Part shown: piece by piece, positions 28,418 through 38,349 of the stretch
How the letters are laid out: every line of letters begins with the position of its first letter
Numbering within the stretch: position 1 is the stretch's first letter
Assembly: GCF_000739935.1 (NCBI RefSeq)
Contig: NZ_BBJU01000020.1
Coordinates: 1 to 64,000, forward strand
Direction of reading: 5' to 3'
DNA length: 64,000 nt
Origin: Agrobacterium rubi TR3 = NBRC 13261
GTDB taxonomy: Bacteria > Pseudomonadota > Alphaproteobacteria > Rhizobiales > Rhizobiaceae
The notes under the pieces: generated by a model
What the model was told of the DNA's origin: nothing
Databases searched by the model: none
Seen by the model: only the letters and a program-made list of their open reading frames with translations
Made by a program: the position numbers and the translations under genes

Positions 28418-29620
28418 TCAGATGAACTGCTCCAGATAAGCAGGCAGATCAAACGCCGCATCACTACGCTTGAGAGGTTCACCGAAGCGCGGGTCGAGGC
28501 GAAGCCAGGCGCGGGGGCCATCGTCGTGGGATGGCAGTTCGCGGGTGATGCGGTCTTTTACGGCGGGCGGCAGGAGATCGACGATATCGTTGCCGACGGC
28601 CGGGTCGATGATGATGAGCTGATCGCTGAAGGCAGCTGCTTCTTTGGCCGCGACGACGAGGCCGGCGAGTTTCTGGATCGTATCGATCGAGGTGCCAGCC
28701 AGAGGCACGTTCTGGTAAGCGGCCATGCGGTTATAGAGGATGTAGGCTTCAGGCCAGTTGCGCGCTTCGATATGCAGTCGCAAGGCGACGCCCTGTCGCT
28801 GCATCATGAATTCGGTCAGACGGCGGACGAAGTCGTCGCGTTCGTAAGTGGACGGTATCTTGTTTTTCCACATCTGCGCCGCCAAAAACTCGATGCCGCC
28901 GCGATAGGTGTCCCACTGGAACATGCACTCATTGTTGCCCTGCTGCATTCTGGGATCATCGGAGATGGCGGTGACGCGTGCAAAGGGTTCCGGCATGAAA
29001 AGGACATCGGCCTTGTCGAGCGCACGGACCGTATAGAGGTAAGCCCAGAAAATGAACGGGGTCGCGCTGGATATGGACTTTGCCAGAACATCGCGACGAA
29101 CGATCAGAAACTCTGGGAACACATGGTGGTTGAAGATGAAGTTGAGGAAGGACGAGAAGTCCGCCTTCGAATGGCGTGTCGGGCCGGGAATGCGGTAGAA
29201 CGGCCCGATATCGCGCTGACCGCCACGGGCATCCACCAGCAACCATGGCGCCTGCACCATACCGATGCTGGGCTCAGCCTGCATGATCTCAACATATTCT
29301 TTGACCTTTTCAGGGATCAGCAGGTCGTCATCGCCTAGAAATACGGCGTAGCGGCCGCGCGCGCGGCGCATGGCAAAAGCATAGTTGCTGACGAAGCCGG
29401 AGTTTTTGACGCGTCTGTAGGCGCTGACTTCGGGAACATCGGCGAGGGTCTTGATGTAGTCGGCGGTGCCATCGGTCGAGCAATCGTCAACAAGGACAAT
29501 CTCGAACGACATACCAAGTCTGCGAAACCATTCCAGATGGAAATTGACATTCCGCTCGAGCAGAAACTGCCTGTTATAGGTCGGCACACAAATTGAGAGT
29601 AGGATTTCTGAACTGGACAT
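28418..29620 (-). CDS. Glycosyltransferase family 2
   Basis: A 400-residue enzyme. The GT-A nucleotide-binding region is at the N-terminus: SICVPTYNRQFLLERN, VLVDDCSTDGT and FLGDDDLLIPEK, where the Asp triplet is the metal-binding DxD. The C-terminal 200 residues are not assigned. It lies 74 bases upstream of the fused glycosyltransferase-methyltransferase in the same direction; together they probably decorate a surface polysaccharide. No flippase or polymerase gene is nearby, so the pathway is incomplete here. Confidence 0.85.
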   Translation of the reverse strand: MSSSEILLSICVPTYNRQFLLERNVNFHLEWFRRLGMSFEIVLVDDCSTDGTADYIKTLADVPEVSAYRRVKNSGFVSNYAFAMRRARGRYAVFLGDDDLLIPEKVKEYVEIMQAEPSIGMVQAPWLLVDARGGQRDIGPFYRIPGPTRHSKADFSSFLNFIFNHHVFPEFLIVRRDVLAKSISSATPFIFWAYLYTVRALDKADVLFMPEPFARVTAISDDPRMQQGNNECMFQWDTYRGGIEFLAAQMWKNKIPSTYERDDFVRRLTEFMMQRQGVALRLHIEARNWPEAYILYNRMAAYQNVPLAGTSIDTIQKLAGLVVAAKEAAAFSDQLIIIDPAVGNDIVDLLPPAVKDRITRELPSHDDGPRAWLRLDPRFGEPLKRSDAAFDLPAYLEQFI

Positions 29621-29902
29621 TGCGCGACCGCCTGTGAATATCGACTGACATCGCCTCTCTGGAAGAATTCACCCTGACATGGGTGGCGGATACGCGCACC
29701 CTCGTCGGCAGGAAATTCTCGAGCCCGAGGACGGATGCGGGGTGAGTCTCTTGCTACCCGCCAGCGCTGCTCTCCTCATGAACGAACAGCCCGGCAGACT
29801 GTGGAAAAAGGGATATAGAGCCCGGCTTTCGCGAAGCTTATGCACCAACTCAAAGTTGGGTGGGATAGGCAGATGAAAAGACGATGTCTGCGCTCGAAAG
29901 TT
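29621..29902. other. Intergenic between the glycosyltransferase gene and tRNA-Pro
   Basis: About 280 bases without a gene I can support. It must contain the promoter of the minus-strand glycosyltransferase operon. No attachment-site repeat of the tRNA end was found by eye. Confidence 0.5.
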
Positions 29903-29979
29903 TGGTCGGAGTGAGAGGATTCGAACCTCCGACCCCGTCGTCCCGAACGACGTGCGCTACCAGACTGCGCTACACTCCG
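29903..29979 (-). tRNA. tRNA-Pro(CGG)
   Basis: A complete cloverleaf of 77 bases including the encoded CCA. The acceptor stem is CGGAGTG/CACTCCG, the anticodon stem CGTCG/CGACG with loop TTCGGGA, giving anticodon CGG, and the T loop is TTCGAAT. Confidence 0.96.
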
Positions 29980-30210
29980 CGACCAGATGATTTTCTATAA
30001 ACCAGCGCTTTTTTCCCGACAAGCGGGGTGTTTGAATTTTTCAAATGCCTGCGAATGGCGTGGAAAAACGCGTTCAATCGTTACAAAAAAGCAATTGTGG
30101 CGAAAAATATTCGTCAAAGCGCACTGGGTGTCTGTTGCATGCCGTCAAATCTGCTAGGGGATCATGATCTCCCGCAACAACCGGAAACGGCTCAACAAGG
30201 ATAATTCGAC

Positions 30211-30621
30211 ATGCGTTTTCGCAGCGTAACATTGGCAGGGCTGGCCATTGCCCTTTCCGCTTGCACGACCACCACCCCTTCGCTTGCTCCAAAGAACGCT
30301 GTGGAAACCCGCTGGGTCGGCAAGTCGGCTGGCGTTTTCTTCGCCAAATTCGGCCCACCGCTGAGCGATGTCGATACCGGTAGCACGACCACGTTCAACT
30401 GGCGCGGCGGTTACAAGACCACGACGATCCCGGCGAAGTTTGACGAAACCAAGGATGGCAAGCGCGGTCGCCAGGTGTCGTCTGCCCGCAAAGTCTATCT
30501 CTCCTGCACCGTGCAGCTGACGGTGGGTTCGGATTACAACATCCGCTCCATCCGCACGGTATCGGATCGCCCAGGCGTGAACGGCCCGAGCTATTGCGCC
30601 GAATTCCTCGCTGCCGACTAA
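30211..30621 (+). CDS. Small lipoprotein of unknown function
   Basis: A 136-residue protein with a lipoprotein signal: basic start, hydrophobic stretch and lipobox LSAC, with Cys18 as the modified residue. The mature part (WVGKSAGVFFAKFGPPLSDVD, then a Trp-Arg-Gly-Gly segment and two Cys) suggests a small beta-rich periplasmic or outer-membrane lipoprotein. GCTCAACAAGGATA lies before the ATG, with AAGGA nine bases upstream. A clear terminator follows, so it is a single-gene unit. Confidence 0.75.
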   Translation: MRFRSVTLAGLAIALSACTTTTPSLAPKNAVETRWVGKSAGVFFAKFGPPLSDVDTGSTTTFNWRGGYKTTTIPAKFDETKDGKRGRQVSSARKVYLSCTVQLTVGSDYNIRSIRTVSDRPGVNGPSYCAEFLAAD

Positions 30622-30645
30622 AGGCCGCTCTATCCCAACAAAATC

Positions 30646-30677
30646 GCCCGCGGAAGGTCACTTCGGCGGGCTTTTTT
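30646..30677 (+). terminator. Rho-independent terminator after the lipoprotein gene
   Basis: GCCCGC, one unpaired base, GAAG, loop GTCA, CTTC, one base, GCGGGC, then six T on the plus strand. Confidence 0.85.
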
Positions 30678-31034
30678 GTGGATTGACGCGATAGGCGGAA
30701 GAACCGGGCACGGCGACGTTTATCCAGAAATCGGCTCTGCACATCTGTTATGCGTTTTGCGCATGCCGCCCTATATTAGCATTGCATGCTTCGCACAGAT
30801 TGTAATGCTTTGGCCGTGGCGGCACATCACCGCAGCCTTATGATACGGAAAAATAAGGCAAAATGTCGCAGGCGTCACTTTTACGCCCGCTTTTCGACAC
30901 GGCTTATTCCTTCGCCAAGCCGCGCCCTTGCTCAGACTGCGTCAGCAAGCGGGTGTATTGCAAGAGTTGTCTTACAGGATTGATTGCGTTATTGCGCCGC
31001 ACAATTGAAAATCATCAAGAGCTTAGGAAAAGAC
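30678..31034. other. Intergenic upstream of mqo
   Basis: About 360 bases with no gene that I can support; the short open frames have no ribosome-binding site. A CCCTATATTAGC stretch near 30770 could be a promoter -10 region, and an ATGCG/CGCAT repeat is near 30750. Confidence 0.4.
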
Positions 31035-32765
31035 GTGACCATAAAAGACAAGGGCAACGGCCTGACCACCGGATTTTCTCGCGACACACTGACCATGAAC
31101 CGCCGCCAGGTGCTGGGTACCGCGCTGGCAGGCCTTGCTGCGGCGACCGTGCCGGGCGCAGCAGCGCTGGCTCAGACTGCGGACAAAAAAGTCGATGTTT
31201 TGCTGATTGGTGGCGGAATCATGAGTGCCACGCTTGGCGTTTGGCTGCATGAGCTTGAACCGACATGGTCCATCGAAATGCTGGAGCGTCTGGACGCCGT
31301 GGCCATGGAAAGCTCCAATGGCTGGAACAATGCCGGTACGGGCCACTCTGCTCTAGCAGAACTGAACTACACGCCTGAAACCGCCAATGGCGGCATCGAT
31401 ATTTCCAAGGCCGTTGAAATCAACGAATCCTTCCAGATTTCCCGCCAGTTCTGGGCATGGCAGGTGCGCAATGGCGTGCTGAAAAACCCACGTTCCTTTA
31501 TCAACCACACTCCACATATGAGCTTCGTGTGGGGTGACGAGAACATCTCCTATCTGGAAAAGCGCTACGAGGCGCTGAAGGCCAGCCCGCTGTTTGCCGG
31601 CATGCAATATTCCAGCGATCCGGAAGAGATCAAGAAATGGGTTCCGCTGATGATGGAAGGCCGCGATCCCGGCCAGAAGATTGGCGCGACATGGTCTCCG
31701 CTGGGCACCGATATGGAATTCGGTGAGATCACCCGCCAGTTCGTTGCCCATCTGAAGAGCCAAGAGAATTTCAACCTTCAGGTTTCCAGCGAAGTCGATG
31801 GCATCGAGCGCAATGCCGATGGCACATGGCGCGTGAGCTACAGCAACACGAAGGATGGCAGCACCCACACAGTGGATGCGAAGTTCCTCTTCGTCGGTGC
31901 CGGTGGCGGCGCGCTGCACCTGTTGCAGATGTCCGGCATTCCCGAAGGTGAGGATTACGCAGGCTTCCCGGTCGGCGGTTCGTTCCTCGTCAACGAGAAC
32001 CCTGACGTAACCATGCTGCATCTGGCCAAGGCCTATGGCAAGGCATCAGTCGGCTCTCCGCCCATGTCGGTTCCGCACCTCGACACACGCGTCATCGGCG
32101 GCAAGCGCGTCATCCTGTTTGGACCTTTTGCGACGTTCTCCACCAAGTTCCTGAAGGAAGGCTCGTATTTCGACCTGCTGACCTCGACCACCATGAGCAA
32201 TGCATGGCCGATGATGAGCGTTGGCATGGATGAATATCCGCTGGTGGAGTATCTGGCGGGACAGTTGATGCTGTCCGACGACGACCGCTTTGCGGCGTTG
32301 CAGGAATATTTCCCCGGTGCGAAACAGGGCGAATGGCGTCTGTGGCAGGCAGGTCAGCGCGTGCAGATCATCAAGCGCGATGCCGACAAGGGCGGCGTGC
32401 TGAAGCTCGGCACGGAAATCGTCAGCGCCAAGGATGGCAGCATTGCCGCTCTGCTCGGCGCTTCGCCGGGTGCGTCCACGGCTGCTCCCATCATGCTGCA
32501 GGTTCTGGAAAAGGTCTTCGCCGAAAAGGTCGCGAGCCCCGAATGGCAGGCCAAAATCCACCAGATCGTTCCAAGCTATGGCACGAAGCTGAATGCCGAT
32601 CCTGAAAAGGTCATGCAGGAATGGGCCTATACCAGCGAACATCTACAACTGCCGACCCCACCACAGATCGATATGGCAGCGCTGTCGCAGGCGGCTGCGG
32701 CTGCTCCTGCCGCCACCACGGCTGACAGCATTCCGGCCAAGCGCGTGGGTGATCTCGCGCCTTGA
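31035..32765 (+). CDS. mqo: Malate:quinone oxidoreductase with a Tat-like N-terminus
   Basis: About 576 residues from a GTG with AGGA six bases upstream. The core matches FAD-dependent malate:quinone oxidoreductase, which oxidises malate to oxaloacetate and passes electrons to quinone: [16 protein letters not shown] (FAD motif), [23 protein letters not shown], and [15 protein letters not shown] near the end. Before the FAD motif is [26 protein letters not shown], an RR motif with hydrophobic stretch and A-x-A like site, resembling a Tat signal peptide; an ATG at 31095 starts exactly there. Classical Mqo is a cytoplasmic-face peripheral protein, so this extension is odd. The tail (about 35 residues) is Ala-rich and probably disordered. 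Confidence 0.9.
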   Translation: MTIKDKGNGLTTGFSRDTLTMNRRQVLGTALAGLAAATVPGAAALAQTADKKVDVLLIGGGIMSATLGVWLHELEPTWSIEMLERLDAVAMESSNGWNNAGTGHSALAELNYTPETANGGIDISKAVEINESFQISRQFWAWQVRNGVLKNPRSFINHTPHMSFVWGDENISYLEKRYEALKASPLFAGMQYSSDPEEIKKWVPLMMEGRDPGQKIGATWSPLGTDMEFGEITRQFVAHLKSQENFNLQVSSEVDGIERNADGTWRVSYSNTKDGSTHTVDAKFLFVGAGGGALHLLQMSGIPEGEDYAGFPVGGSFLVNENPDVTMLHLAKAYGKASVGSPPMSVPHLDTRVIGGKRVILFGPFATFSTKFLKEGSYFDLLTSTTMSNAWPMMSVGMDEYPLVEYLAGQLMLSDDDRFAALQEYFPGAKQGEWRLWQAGQRVQIIKRDADKGGVLKLGTEIVSAKDGSIAALLGASPGASTAAPIMLQVLEKVFAEKVASPEWQAKIHQIVPSYGTKLNADPEKVMQEWAYTSEHLQLPTPPQIDMAALSQAAAAAPAATTADSIPAKRVGDLAP

Positions 32766-32775
32766 TATCGCTGAT

Positions 32776-32806
32776 GCTTCAGGTGGTTATGGAAGCCACC
32801 TGAAGC
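32776..32806. terminator. Stem-loop between convergent mqo and DUF4239 genes
   Basis: Eleven-base perfect arms GCTTCAGGTGG/CCACCTGAAGC with a nine-base loop. No T-run follows on either strand, so it may act as a 3'-end structure for both transcripts rather than a classical terminator. Confidence 0.55.
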
Positions 32807-32812
32807 CAGACG

Positions 32813-33568
32813 TTATTGACGGACTTCGGCCAAGGCACGCCTGAGTGGTTCATCCGATACCTGGATGAAACCCCGGAACGGTATGTCCATGTCCAGGACG
32901 AGATAGAAGGCCGCCGCCAGAAGCGTGGCAGCGATGATGAAGGATGTGACGACGATGGCGTTTCTGGGGGCGCGGTAACCGAAGCTTCCGAAAATCAGCA
33001 CGAGCCAGGCAACCAGTATGCCGACGAGCGGCATGGGGATCACGCCTTCGGATTGCTCGATGATTGTCCAGCGTTGCTCCATCACGCGCTGGAACTGTCG
33101 CCTGATGTCCGAGGCGAGATCCTGATGATAAGTATCTGACGGCTGAATGGTGACGAGCGCATCCGACAGCCGGTCCATCGCTTGTCCTGCCGGATCGGGC
33201 AAACCTCTCAAGCTGTCATCGGCGCGCGCGGGTTGCGCAATCGCTTTATCGATATAGTCCACCAGCGCGCCGCGTGCTTCCCGACCGCCAATACCGTAGT
33301 TGCGCAGCGACTGATCGAGCAGGATCAGGTTGGTCGCATAGGAGTGCGCGTTGGCGTTGACGGTCTCGAAGGTATTCTTCGACGAGTTGATCATCAGACC
33401 GAAGACCAGAGAGGTCATGACCACAAAGATATTGGCAACCAGACGGATCACCGCATTGGTTTCATCGTCCTTGTGGCGCGCAGACAGACGCGGCGAAATC
33501 GCCATGGCACCGAGCGAGGCTGACAGGAGACAGATGAAGACGCCGGATGCCAGCCATATCTCGCTCAT
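32813..33568 (-). CDS. DUF4239 (bestrophin-like) membrane protein
   Basis: A 251-residue protein with four likely membrane segments: two near the N-terminus (residues about 5-25 and 45-65) and two near the C-terminus, around a soluble helical middle. This is the DUF4239 layout. The ATG at 33568 has GGGAG six bases upstream. It follows the hybrid sensor kinase gene by 43 bases in the same direction, so the two are likely cotranscribed and the protein may take part in that signalling. Function is unknown. Confidence 0.78.
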   Translation of the reverse strand: MSEIWLASGVFICLLSASLGAMAISPRLSARHKDDETNAVIRLVANIFVVMTSLVFGLMINSSKNTFETVNANAHSYATNLILLDQSLRNYGIGGREARGALVDYIDKAIAQPARADDSLRGLPDPAGQAMDRLSDALVTIQPSDTYHQDLASDIRRQFQRVMEQRWTIIEQSEGVIPMPLVGILVAWLVLIFGSFGYRAPRNAIVVTSFIIAATLLAAAFYLVLDMDIPFRGFIQVSDEPLRRALAEVRQ

Positions 33569-33611
33569 CGACGCTCCCTGAACGTTTGGGGTCGAAAGGT
33601 CAGAAGGACGC

Positions 33612-36017
33612 TCAAGAGGAGCGTCCAATCAGGTCGTTTACCTTGCGCGCGAACACATCCATCTGGAAGGGTTTCGTCATCACGTGCATGCCGTGATCCA
33701 GATGACCGTGGTTGAGAACGGCGTTTTCGGCGTAACCGGTAATGAACAGCACACCGAGATCAGGCCGCGACAGACGTGCCGCTTCAGCCAGTTGACGACC
33801 GTTCATGCCATTGGGCAATCCGACATCGGTAACGAGCAAATCGATCCGTTGATCGGAGTTGAGAATTGCCATGGCGGAGGGGCCGTCGCCGGCCTCCAGA
33901 ACCGCATAGCCGAGATCTTCGAGCTGCTCGACGGCAATCATTCTCACCAGCGGTTCGTCATCGACCACAAGGATCGTTTCGCCGCCGCTTGATTGCGGTG
34001 TCGGCGACTGTGGCTCGGCTTTGGCTTCCTCGACTTGGACGTCCATGCTGTGGCGCGGCAGGAAAATACATATCGTCGTGCCCTGCCCGACCTTGGAATC
34101 GATGCGCACGGCACCATCCGATTGTCCGGCAAAGCCATGCACCATGGAAAGGCCAAGGCCCGTTCCCTGCCCGATGGGCTTTGTCGTGTAGAACGGGTCG
34201 AAGGCGCGCGCCATCACATCGGCAGACATGCCGGTTCCGGTATCGCTGACGCACAGGGATACATATTCGCCGGCTTTCAGGCCCTGTTCTTTGGCCGCCC
34301 GCTCGTCCAGCCAGTGATTACCCGTCTCGATGGTGATCTTGCCGCCTTCAGGCATGGCATCGCGGGCGTTGATGCACAGGTTGAGCAGAGCATTTTCAAG
34401 CTGGCCTGCGTCCACAAAGGTCGTCCACAGACCCGGCGCCGACGCCGTTTCGACCTCGATGCTTGGTCCGATACTGCGATGGACGAGTTCGAGAATACCG
34501 TTCACGAGGCTGTTGAGATCGGTGGGCTTCGGGTCGAGCGTCTGGCGGCGCGAAAAGGCCAGCAGTCTCTGGGTCAGTCCGGCGGCGCGCTTTGTCGCTG
34601 CACTTGCTTCGACCAGGTAGCGATCCAACTCGCCGATGCGTCCCTGTGCAAGCCGCGTCTTCATCATCTCCAGACTTCCGCCGATGCCCGCAAGGATGTT
34701 GTTGAAATCATGCGCCAGACCACCGGTGAGCTGACCGATGGCCTCGATCTTCTGTGCTTGACGCAATTGCTCCTGGGCATCCACGAGTTCGGCCTCACGG
34801 GCTTTGTATTCTGAGAGATCACGGCCGACGGCAATGAAATTGACGTTGTCTGCCTCCGGCGAGACCGTCCAGTCGATGGGTGTCCAGACGCCGGTCTTGG
34901 TCAAGACCCGGTTTTCAAAACGCGTCGGGTGGCCTGTTTTCGCCATCTCCATTAGCGCAGCCGTCGTTCCTGCCACGTCCTCGGGATGAATGATATCGGC
35001 GTAGGGATTGCGCAACAGCTCCAGCTCGCTCCAGCCTAAAACCACGCTCCAGGCAGGATTGACGGCCGACAGTTCTCCATCATAGCTCGCACGGGCCAAC
35101 ATGTCCTGTGACAGTCGCCAGAGCTGATCGCGCTCGGCACGCGCCGTTTTCTCATCGGTCACGTCACGAATGATGCAATAAATCTTGCCGTGGTCGGGAA
35201 CACAGACCCACGAAAACCATCTATAGACACCGTTCTTTGCCCGGTATCTGTTCTCAGCCTCGATCACCGCCTCACCTGCGATCAGCTTAGCCAAAGCTGC
35301 CTTGGCATGCGGAATATCGTCAGGATGCAACAGGTCGGTATAGGCAAAACCGCGCATGTCTTGAGCACTGTATCCAAGCGTCTTGCCCCATGCGGGGTTG
35401 GTGGCCAAAAAGCGGCCTTCCATGCTGACGACGGCCAGCATATCCGGGTTTATGTTCCAGGTCGTGCCCTGTTCGAGCACCCGCTCCAGAACCTGACGCT
35501 CGAGGTCTTCATTCAGCGCCTCCAGCTGATGGGACGCCTTCACCCGCTCGGACGTGTCTCTCACGACAGCGAAGACACCGACGGTGACACCTTCATCATC
35601 GACCACGGGCGAATAATCGAGATCCAGCCAGACGTGTTCGGGGCCACCATTTCTGAAAAGAGTGAATTCCTGATCCTTGTAGGACAGCGTTTTGCCCGCC
35701 ATGCCGGTTTTCATGACCGCATCGTTGAAATTGGCGGCTTCCGGCCAGCCTTCGCGCAGCTTGGCGCCCAGCAAGCCCGGATGTCTCTTGCCGGCGATTT
35801 CCACATAGGCGTCATTGTAGATCATGATGCCGTCATCACCCCACAGCGTGGCGATGGCGACGGGAGAGCGCAACATCATGGCCACCGCTGTTCGAACGGT
35901 GGAACTCCATTGTTCAATGGGTCCCAATGAGGTCGTGGACCAATCGAATTGATGGATGAGATCGGCTGTCTCGCCAGTCTCTGGCAAATAGGACGGCCGG
36001 GTAGAACCTGCAGGCAT
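33612..36017 (-). CDS. Hybrid sensor histidine kinase with three PAS domains and a receiver
   Basis: An 801-residue soluble kinase. Three PAS-like regions (about 35-160, 180-295 and 300-415) lead to the DHp helix with GGLAHDFNNIL (phospho-His), a HATPase domain with DAGQLENALLNLCINARDAMP, DTGTGM and GTGLGLSMVHGF, and a C-terminal receiver with VVDDEP and phospho-acceptor Asp in LLVTDVGLPNG. There is no membrane segment, so the signal is sensed in the cytoplasm. No separate response regulator gene is adjacent. Confidence 0.9.
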   Translation of the reverse strand: MPAGSTRPSYLPETGETADLIHQFDWSTTSLGPIEQWSSTVRTAVAMMLRSPVAIATLWGDDGIMIYNDAYVEIAGKRHPGLLGAKLREGWPEAANFNDAVMKTGMAGKTLSYKDQEFTLFRNGGPEHVWLDLDYSPVVDDEGVTVGVFAVVRDTSERVKASHQLEALNEDLERQVLERVLEQGTTWNINPDMLAVVSMEGRFLATNPAWGKTLGYSAQDMRGFAYTDLLHPDDIPHAKAALAKLIAGEAVIEAENRYRAKNGVYRWFSWVCVPDHGKIYCIIRDVTDEKTARAERDQLWRLSQDMLARASYDGELSAVNPAWSVVLGWSELELLRNPYADIIHPEDVAGTTAALMEMAKTGHPTRFENRVLTKTGVWTPIDWTVSPEADNVNFIAVGRDLSEYKAREAELVDAQEQLRQAQKIEAIGQLTGGLAHDFNNILAGIGGSLEMMKTRLAQGRIGELDRYLVEASAATKRAAGLTQRLLAFSRRQTLDPKPTDLNSLVNGILELVHRSIGPSIEVETASAPGLWTTFVDAGQLENALLNLCINARDAMPEGGKITIETGNHWLDERAAKEQGLKAGEYVSLCVSDTGTGMSADVMARAFDPFYTTKPIGQGTGLGLSMVHGFAGQSDGAVRIDSKVGQGTTICIFLPRHSMDVQVEEAKAEPQSPTPQSSGGETILVVDDEPLVRMIAVEQLEDLGYAVLEAGDGPSAMAILNSDQRIDLLVTDVGLPNGMNGRQLAEAARLSRPDLGVLFITGYAENAVLNHGHLDHGMHVMTKPFQMDVFARKVNDLIGRSS

Positions 36018-36405
36018 TCAGAACTCCAAGCGCGAAAACCAGACTAGGCTTTTAGCGGTGTTTTCATGCGTCTCGCAACGCATGTTTCGTATATACCGAC
36101 TTCACTTTTGCGGATTCTCGATGATTTGTCTTTTTTGCCGATCAGGCCTTATAACCGTTTTCACGATCACGCCGGGCAAAGAAAGCCATGGCAGTTGAGA
36201 CACACATCTGAATGCTTATCGTCATCGCCGCGCTCATATAAGGAACCGGACATCAACACGCGCGTTCAACGCCTCGCATACGGCGTGACAGTCCGGTTGT
36301 GCGTCACTCAGTTCGACCTGCCCGCCAAAGTTTTTGCACATCCGCTGGTGCTCTTTGTCGCATTGGTCCGCACAGTGAACCGGATGAGCATAGGGCGGGA
36401 AAAAC
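36018..36405. other. Divergent intergenic region upstream of the sensor kinase and AI-2E-type gene
   Basis: Nearly 390 bases. An imperfect repeat TGCGTCTCGCAACGCA is near 36066. I see no gene or clear regulator site beyond this. Confidence 0.4.
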
Positions 36406-38349
36406 ATGGACTTTCCAAAAACAATCAGCGCGGTAACGGCGGGTCCAACCTATCCGAAAACCGACGCGGCCTCGACCAATATGCTGTCGGGCAAGACAGT
36501 GCTGATCCTGATCGGGGTGGCGTTTCTGTTGCGCGTGGGTCAGGAAATCTTCATTCCGCTTGCGCTCTCGCTGCTTTTGTCGTTCACGCTGGCGCCCATC
36601 GTCTCCTTCCTGCGCAAACGCTCGGTGCCGAAGATTCTGGCCGTCATTCTCGCCGTCATATCGGCCTTCAGCGCGATCGCGGTTTTCAGTTTCATCGTTG
36701 CCACACAGGTGGCAAACTTGGCCGAAAACATTCCGACCTATCAGCGCAACATCGTGGCCAAGGTTCAGGTTCTGGCGCAGGCCGGTGCGGGCAACGGCCT
36801 GCTCGACCATCTCAGCAAGGTGGTGGAAAAGGTAGGGGCCGAGATACAGGTCCGCGCCGTGGAGAGCCAGGATGACGCTGCGCCCGAAGTTCAGCCGCGC
36901 GAACCCATGCCCGTCGAAATCATATCGCGCACCAATCCGTTGCAAACGCTCGGCAATTTGATCCTGCCGCTCATCAGCCCCTTTGCGACGGCGGGCCTTG
37001 TCATCGTTCTCGTCGTCTTCATGCTGCTGGAACGGGAGGATTTGAGAGATCGCTTCATCCGGCTGGTGGGCCTGAGCGACCTGCATCGAACCACGGCAGC
37101 ACTTCAGGATGCAGGCAAGCGCGTCGGCAAATATCTGCTGATGCAGCTGGTAGTGAATGCGCTTTACGCCCTGCCCATCACCATCGGCTTGTGGATATTG
37201 GGAATACCCAATGCGATCCTCTGGGGCCTGCTGACGCTCGTATTGCGGTTCGTGCCCTATATCGGGCCTGTCATTGGCATGATCCTGCCGCTGTTTCTGG
37301 CGCTGGCCATCGCGCCCGGTTGGTCGCTGGTTGCCTGGGTGGCGGCGCTGTTCCTGACGACGGAACTCATCAGCAACAATGTAGTCGAGCCCTGGCTCTA
37401 CGGCTCTCACACGGGCCTGTCGCCGCTGGCGATCATCGTGTCGGCCATTTTCTGGTCCTGGCTGTGGGGGCCGATCGGCCTGATGCTATCGACGCCGCTC
37501 ACCGTGTGCCTTGTCGTGCTTGGCCGCTACGTTCCGCAGTTCGGTTTTCTCGATGTTCTGCTTGGAAACGAGCCGGTTCTGGAACTGCACGAAAAGCTCT
37601 ATCAGCGTCTTCTGGCAGGCGACCCGAACGAGGCGACGGACAATGCCGAGGACTATCTGAAGGACGAATATCTCGTTGACTATTACGACAAGGTCGGGCT
37701 TCCGGCTCTCCTTTTAGGTGAAATGGACAGGCAGCGTGGCGTCATGTCCGATGCGCAGATCGCGCTGTTTTCCTCCAGTTCGATAATGCTCGTCGAAAAC
37801 CTTTCCGACATTGCCGACGAAGAGGAGAATGAGGAAGAGGACGCGGAAACATCTGCAACCGGCGAAGACGTGGGCGACCTGCCGGACGGTGCGGGCCAGA
37901 CCATTCTGTGTCTGGGTGGCCGTGGCGCCATAGACGACGCCGTATCGGCGATGCTGTCGCAGATCATCGACATTCAAGGCGCGGAGGTCTCGTCTTCAAG
38001 TTATTCTGCGATGACTGGGCAAAGCTCGCAAAAACTCGAGCTCGATGGTGTCGATACTGTCGTCGTCTCGTTCCTCAACGGCAACTCCAAATCCCATGCC
38101 CGCCAGATCATCCGCCGTTTGAAGCGTGCCAAACCCTCCATGCGGGTGGGCATCCTGATGCCGACTGCTAACGGGCAGAATTTCGCGCAGATCGATGCGT
38201 CGGATATCAGCGCCGATTTCATCGCGACAACGCTGAATGAAGCCGCAAAACTCGCCTTGACGAAGACGGCGCCGACGGAACTCGTCGTTCTTGCGCGCAA
38301 GATCGGTCGCCCGCGACTAAGAGCGGTCAAGCCGATAGAGGCAGCTTAA
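36406..38349 (+). CDS. AI-2E/PerM family transporter with a long cytoplasmic C-terminus
   Basis: A 647-residue protein. The membrane part (residues about 25-385) has the AI-2E/PerM pattern with seven to eight segments, including LRFVPYIGPVIGMILPLFLALA and SPLAIIVSAIFWSWLWGPIGLMLSTPL. The usual family member ends near 350-400; this one continues for about 250 residues through a helical region, an acidic run (about 466-475) and a final domain around AIDDAVSAMLSQIIDIQGA and RVGILMPTANGQNFAQIDASD. The substrate is unknown; family name does not prove AI-2 transport. It overlaps the convergent DUF2161 gene by four bases. Confidence 0.82.
   Translation: MDFPKTISAVTAGPTYPKTDAASTNMLSGKTVLILIGVAFLLRVGQEIFIPLALSLLLSFTLAPIVSFLRKRSVPKILAVILAVISAFSAIAVFSFIVATQVANLAENIPTYQRNIVAKVQVLAQAGAGNGLLDHLSKVVEKVGAEIQVRAVESQDDAAPEVQPREPMPVEIISRTNPLQTLGNLILPLISPFATAGLVIVLVVFMLLEREDLRDRFIRLVGLSDLHRTTAALQDAGKRVGKYLLMQLVVNALYALPITIGLWILGIPNAILWGLLTLVLRFVPYIGPVIGMILPLFLALAIAPGWSLVAWVAALFLTTELISNNVVEPWLYGSHTGLSPLAIIVSAIFWSWLWGPIGLMLSTPLTVCLVVLGRYVPQFGFLDVLLGNEPVLELHEKLYQRLLAGDPNEATDNAEDYLKDEYLVDYYDKVGLPALLLGEMDRQRGVMSDAQIALFSSSSIMLVENLSDIADEEENEEEDAETSATGEDVGDLPDGAGQTILCLGGRGAIDDAVSAMLSQIIDIQGAEVSSSSYSAMTGQSSQKLELDGVDTVVVSFLNGNSKSHARQIIRRLKRAKPSMRVGILMPTANGQNFAQIDASDISADFIATTLNEAAKLALTKTAPTELVVLARKIGRPRLRAVKPIEAA

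Noticed and set aside
30786-30983. A 65-codon frame upstream of mqo
   Set aside because: No Shine-Dalgarno and basic, low-order composition; more likely leader DNA.
36304-37410. A 368-codon minus-strand open frame opposite the AI-2E-type gene
   Set aside because: Gln/Arg/His-rich translation with no family; shadow.
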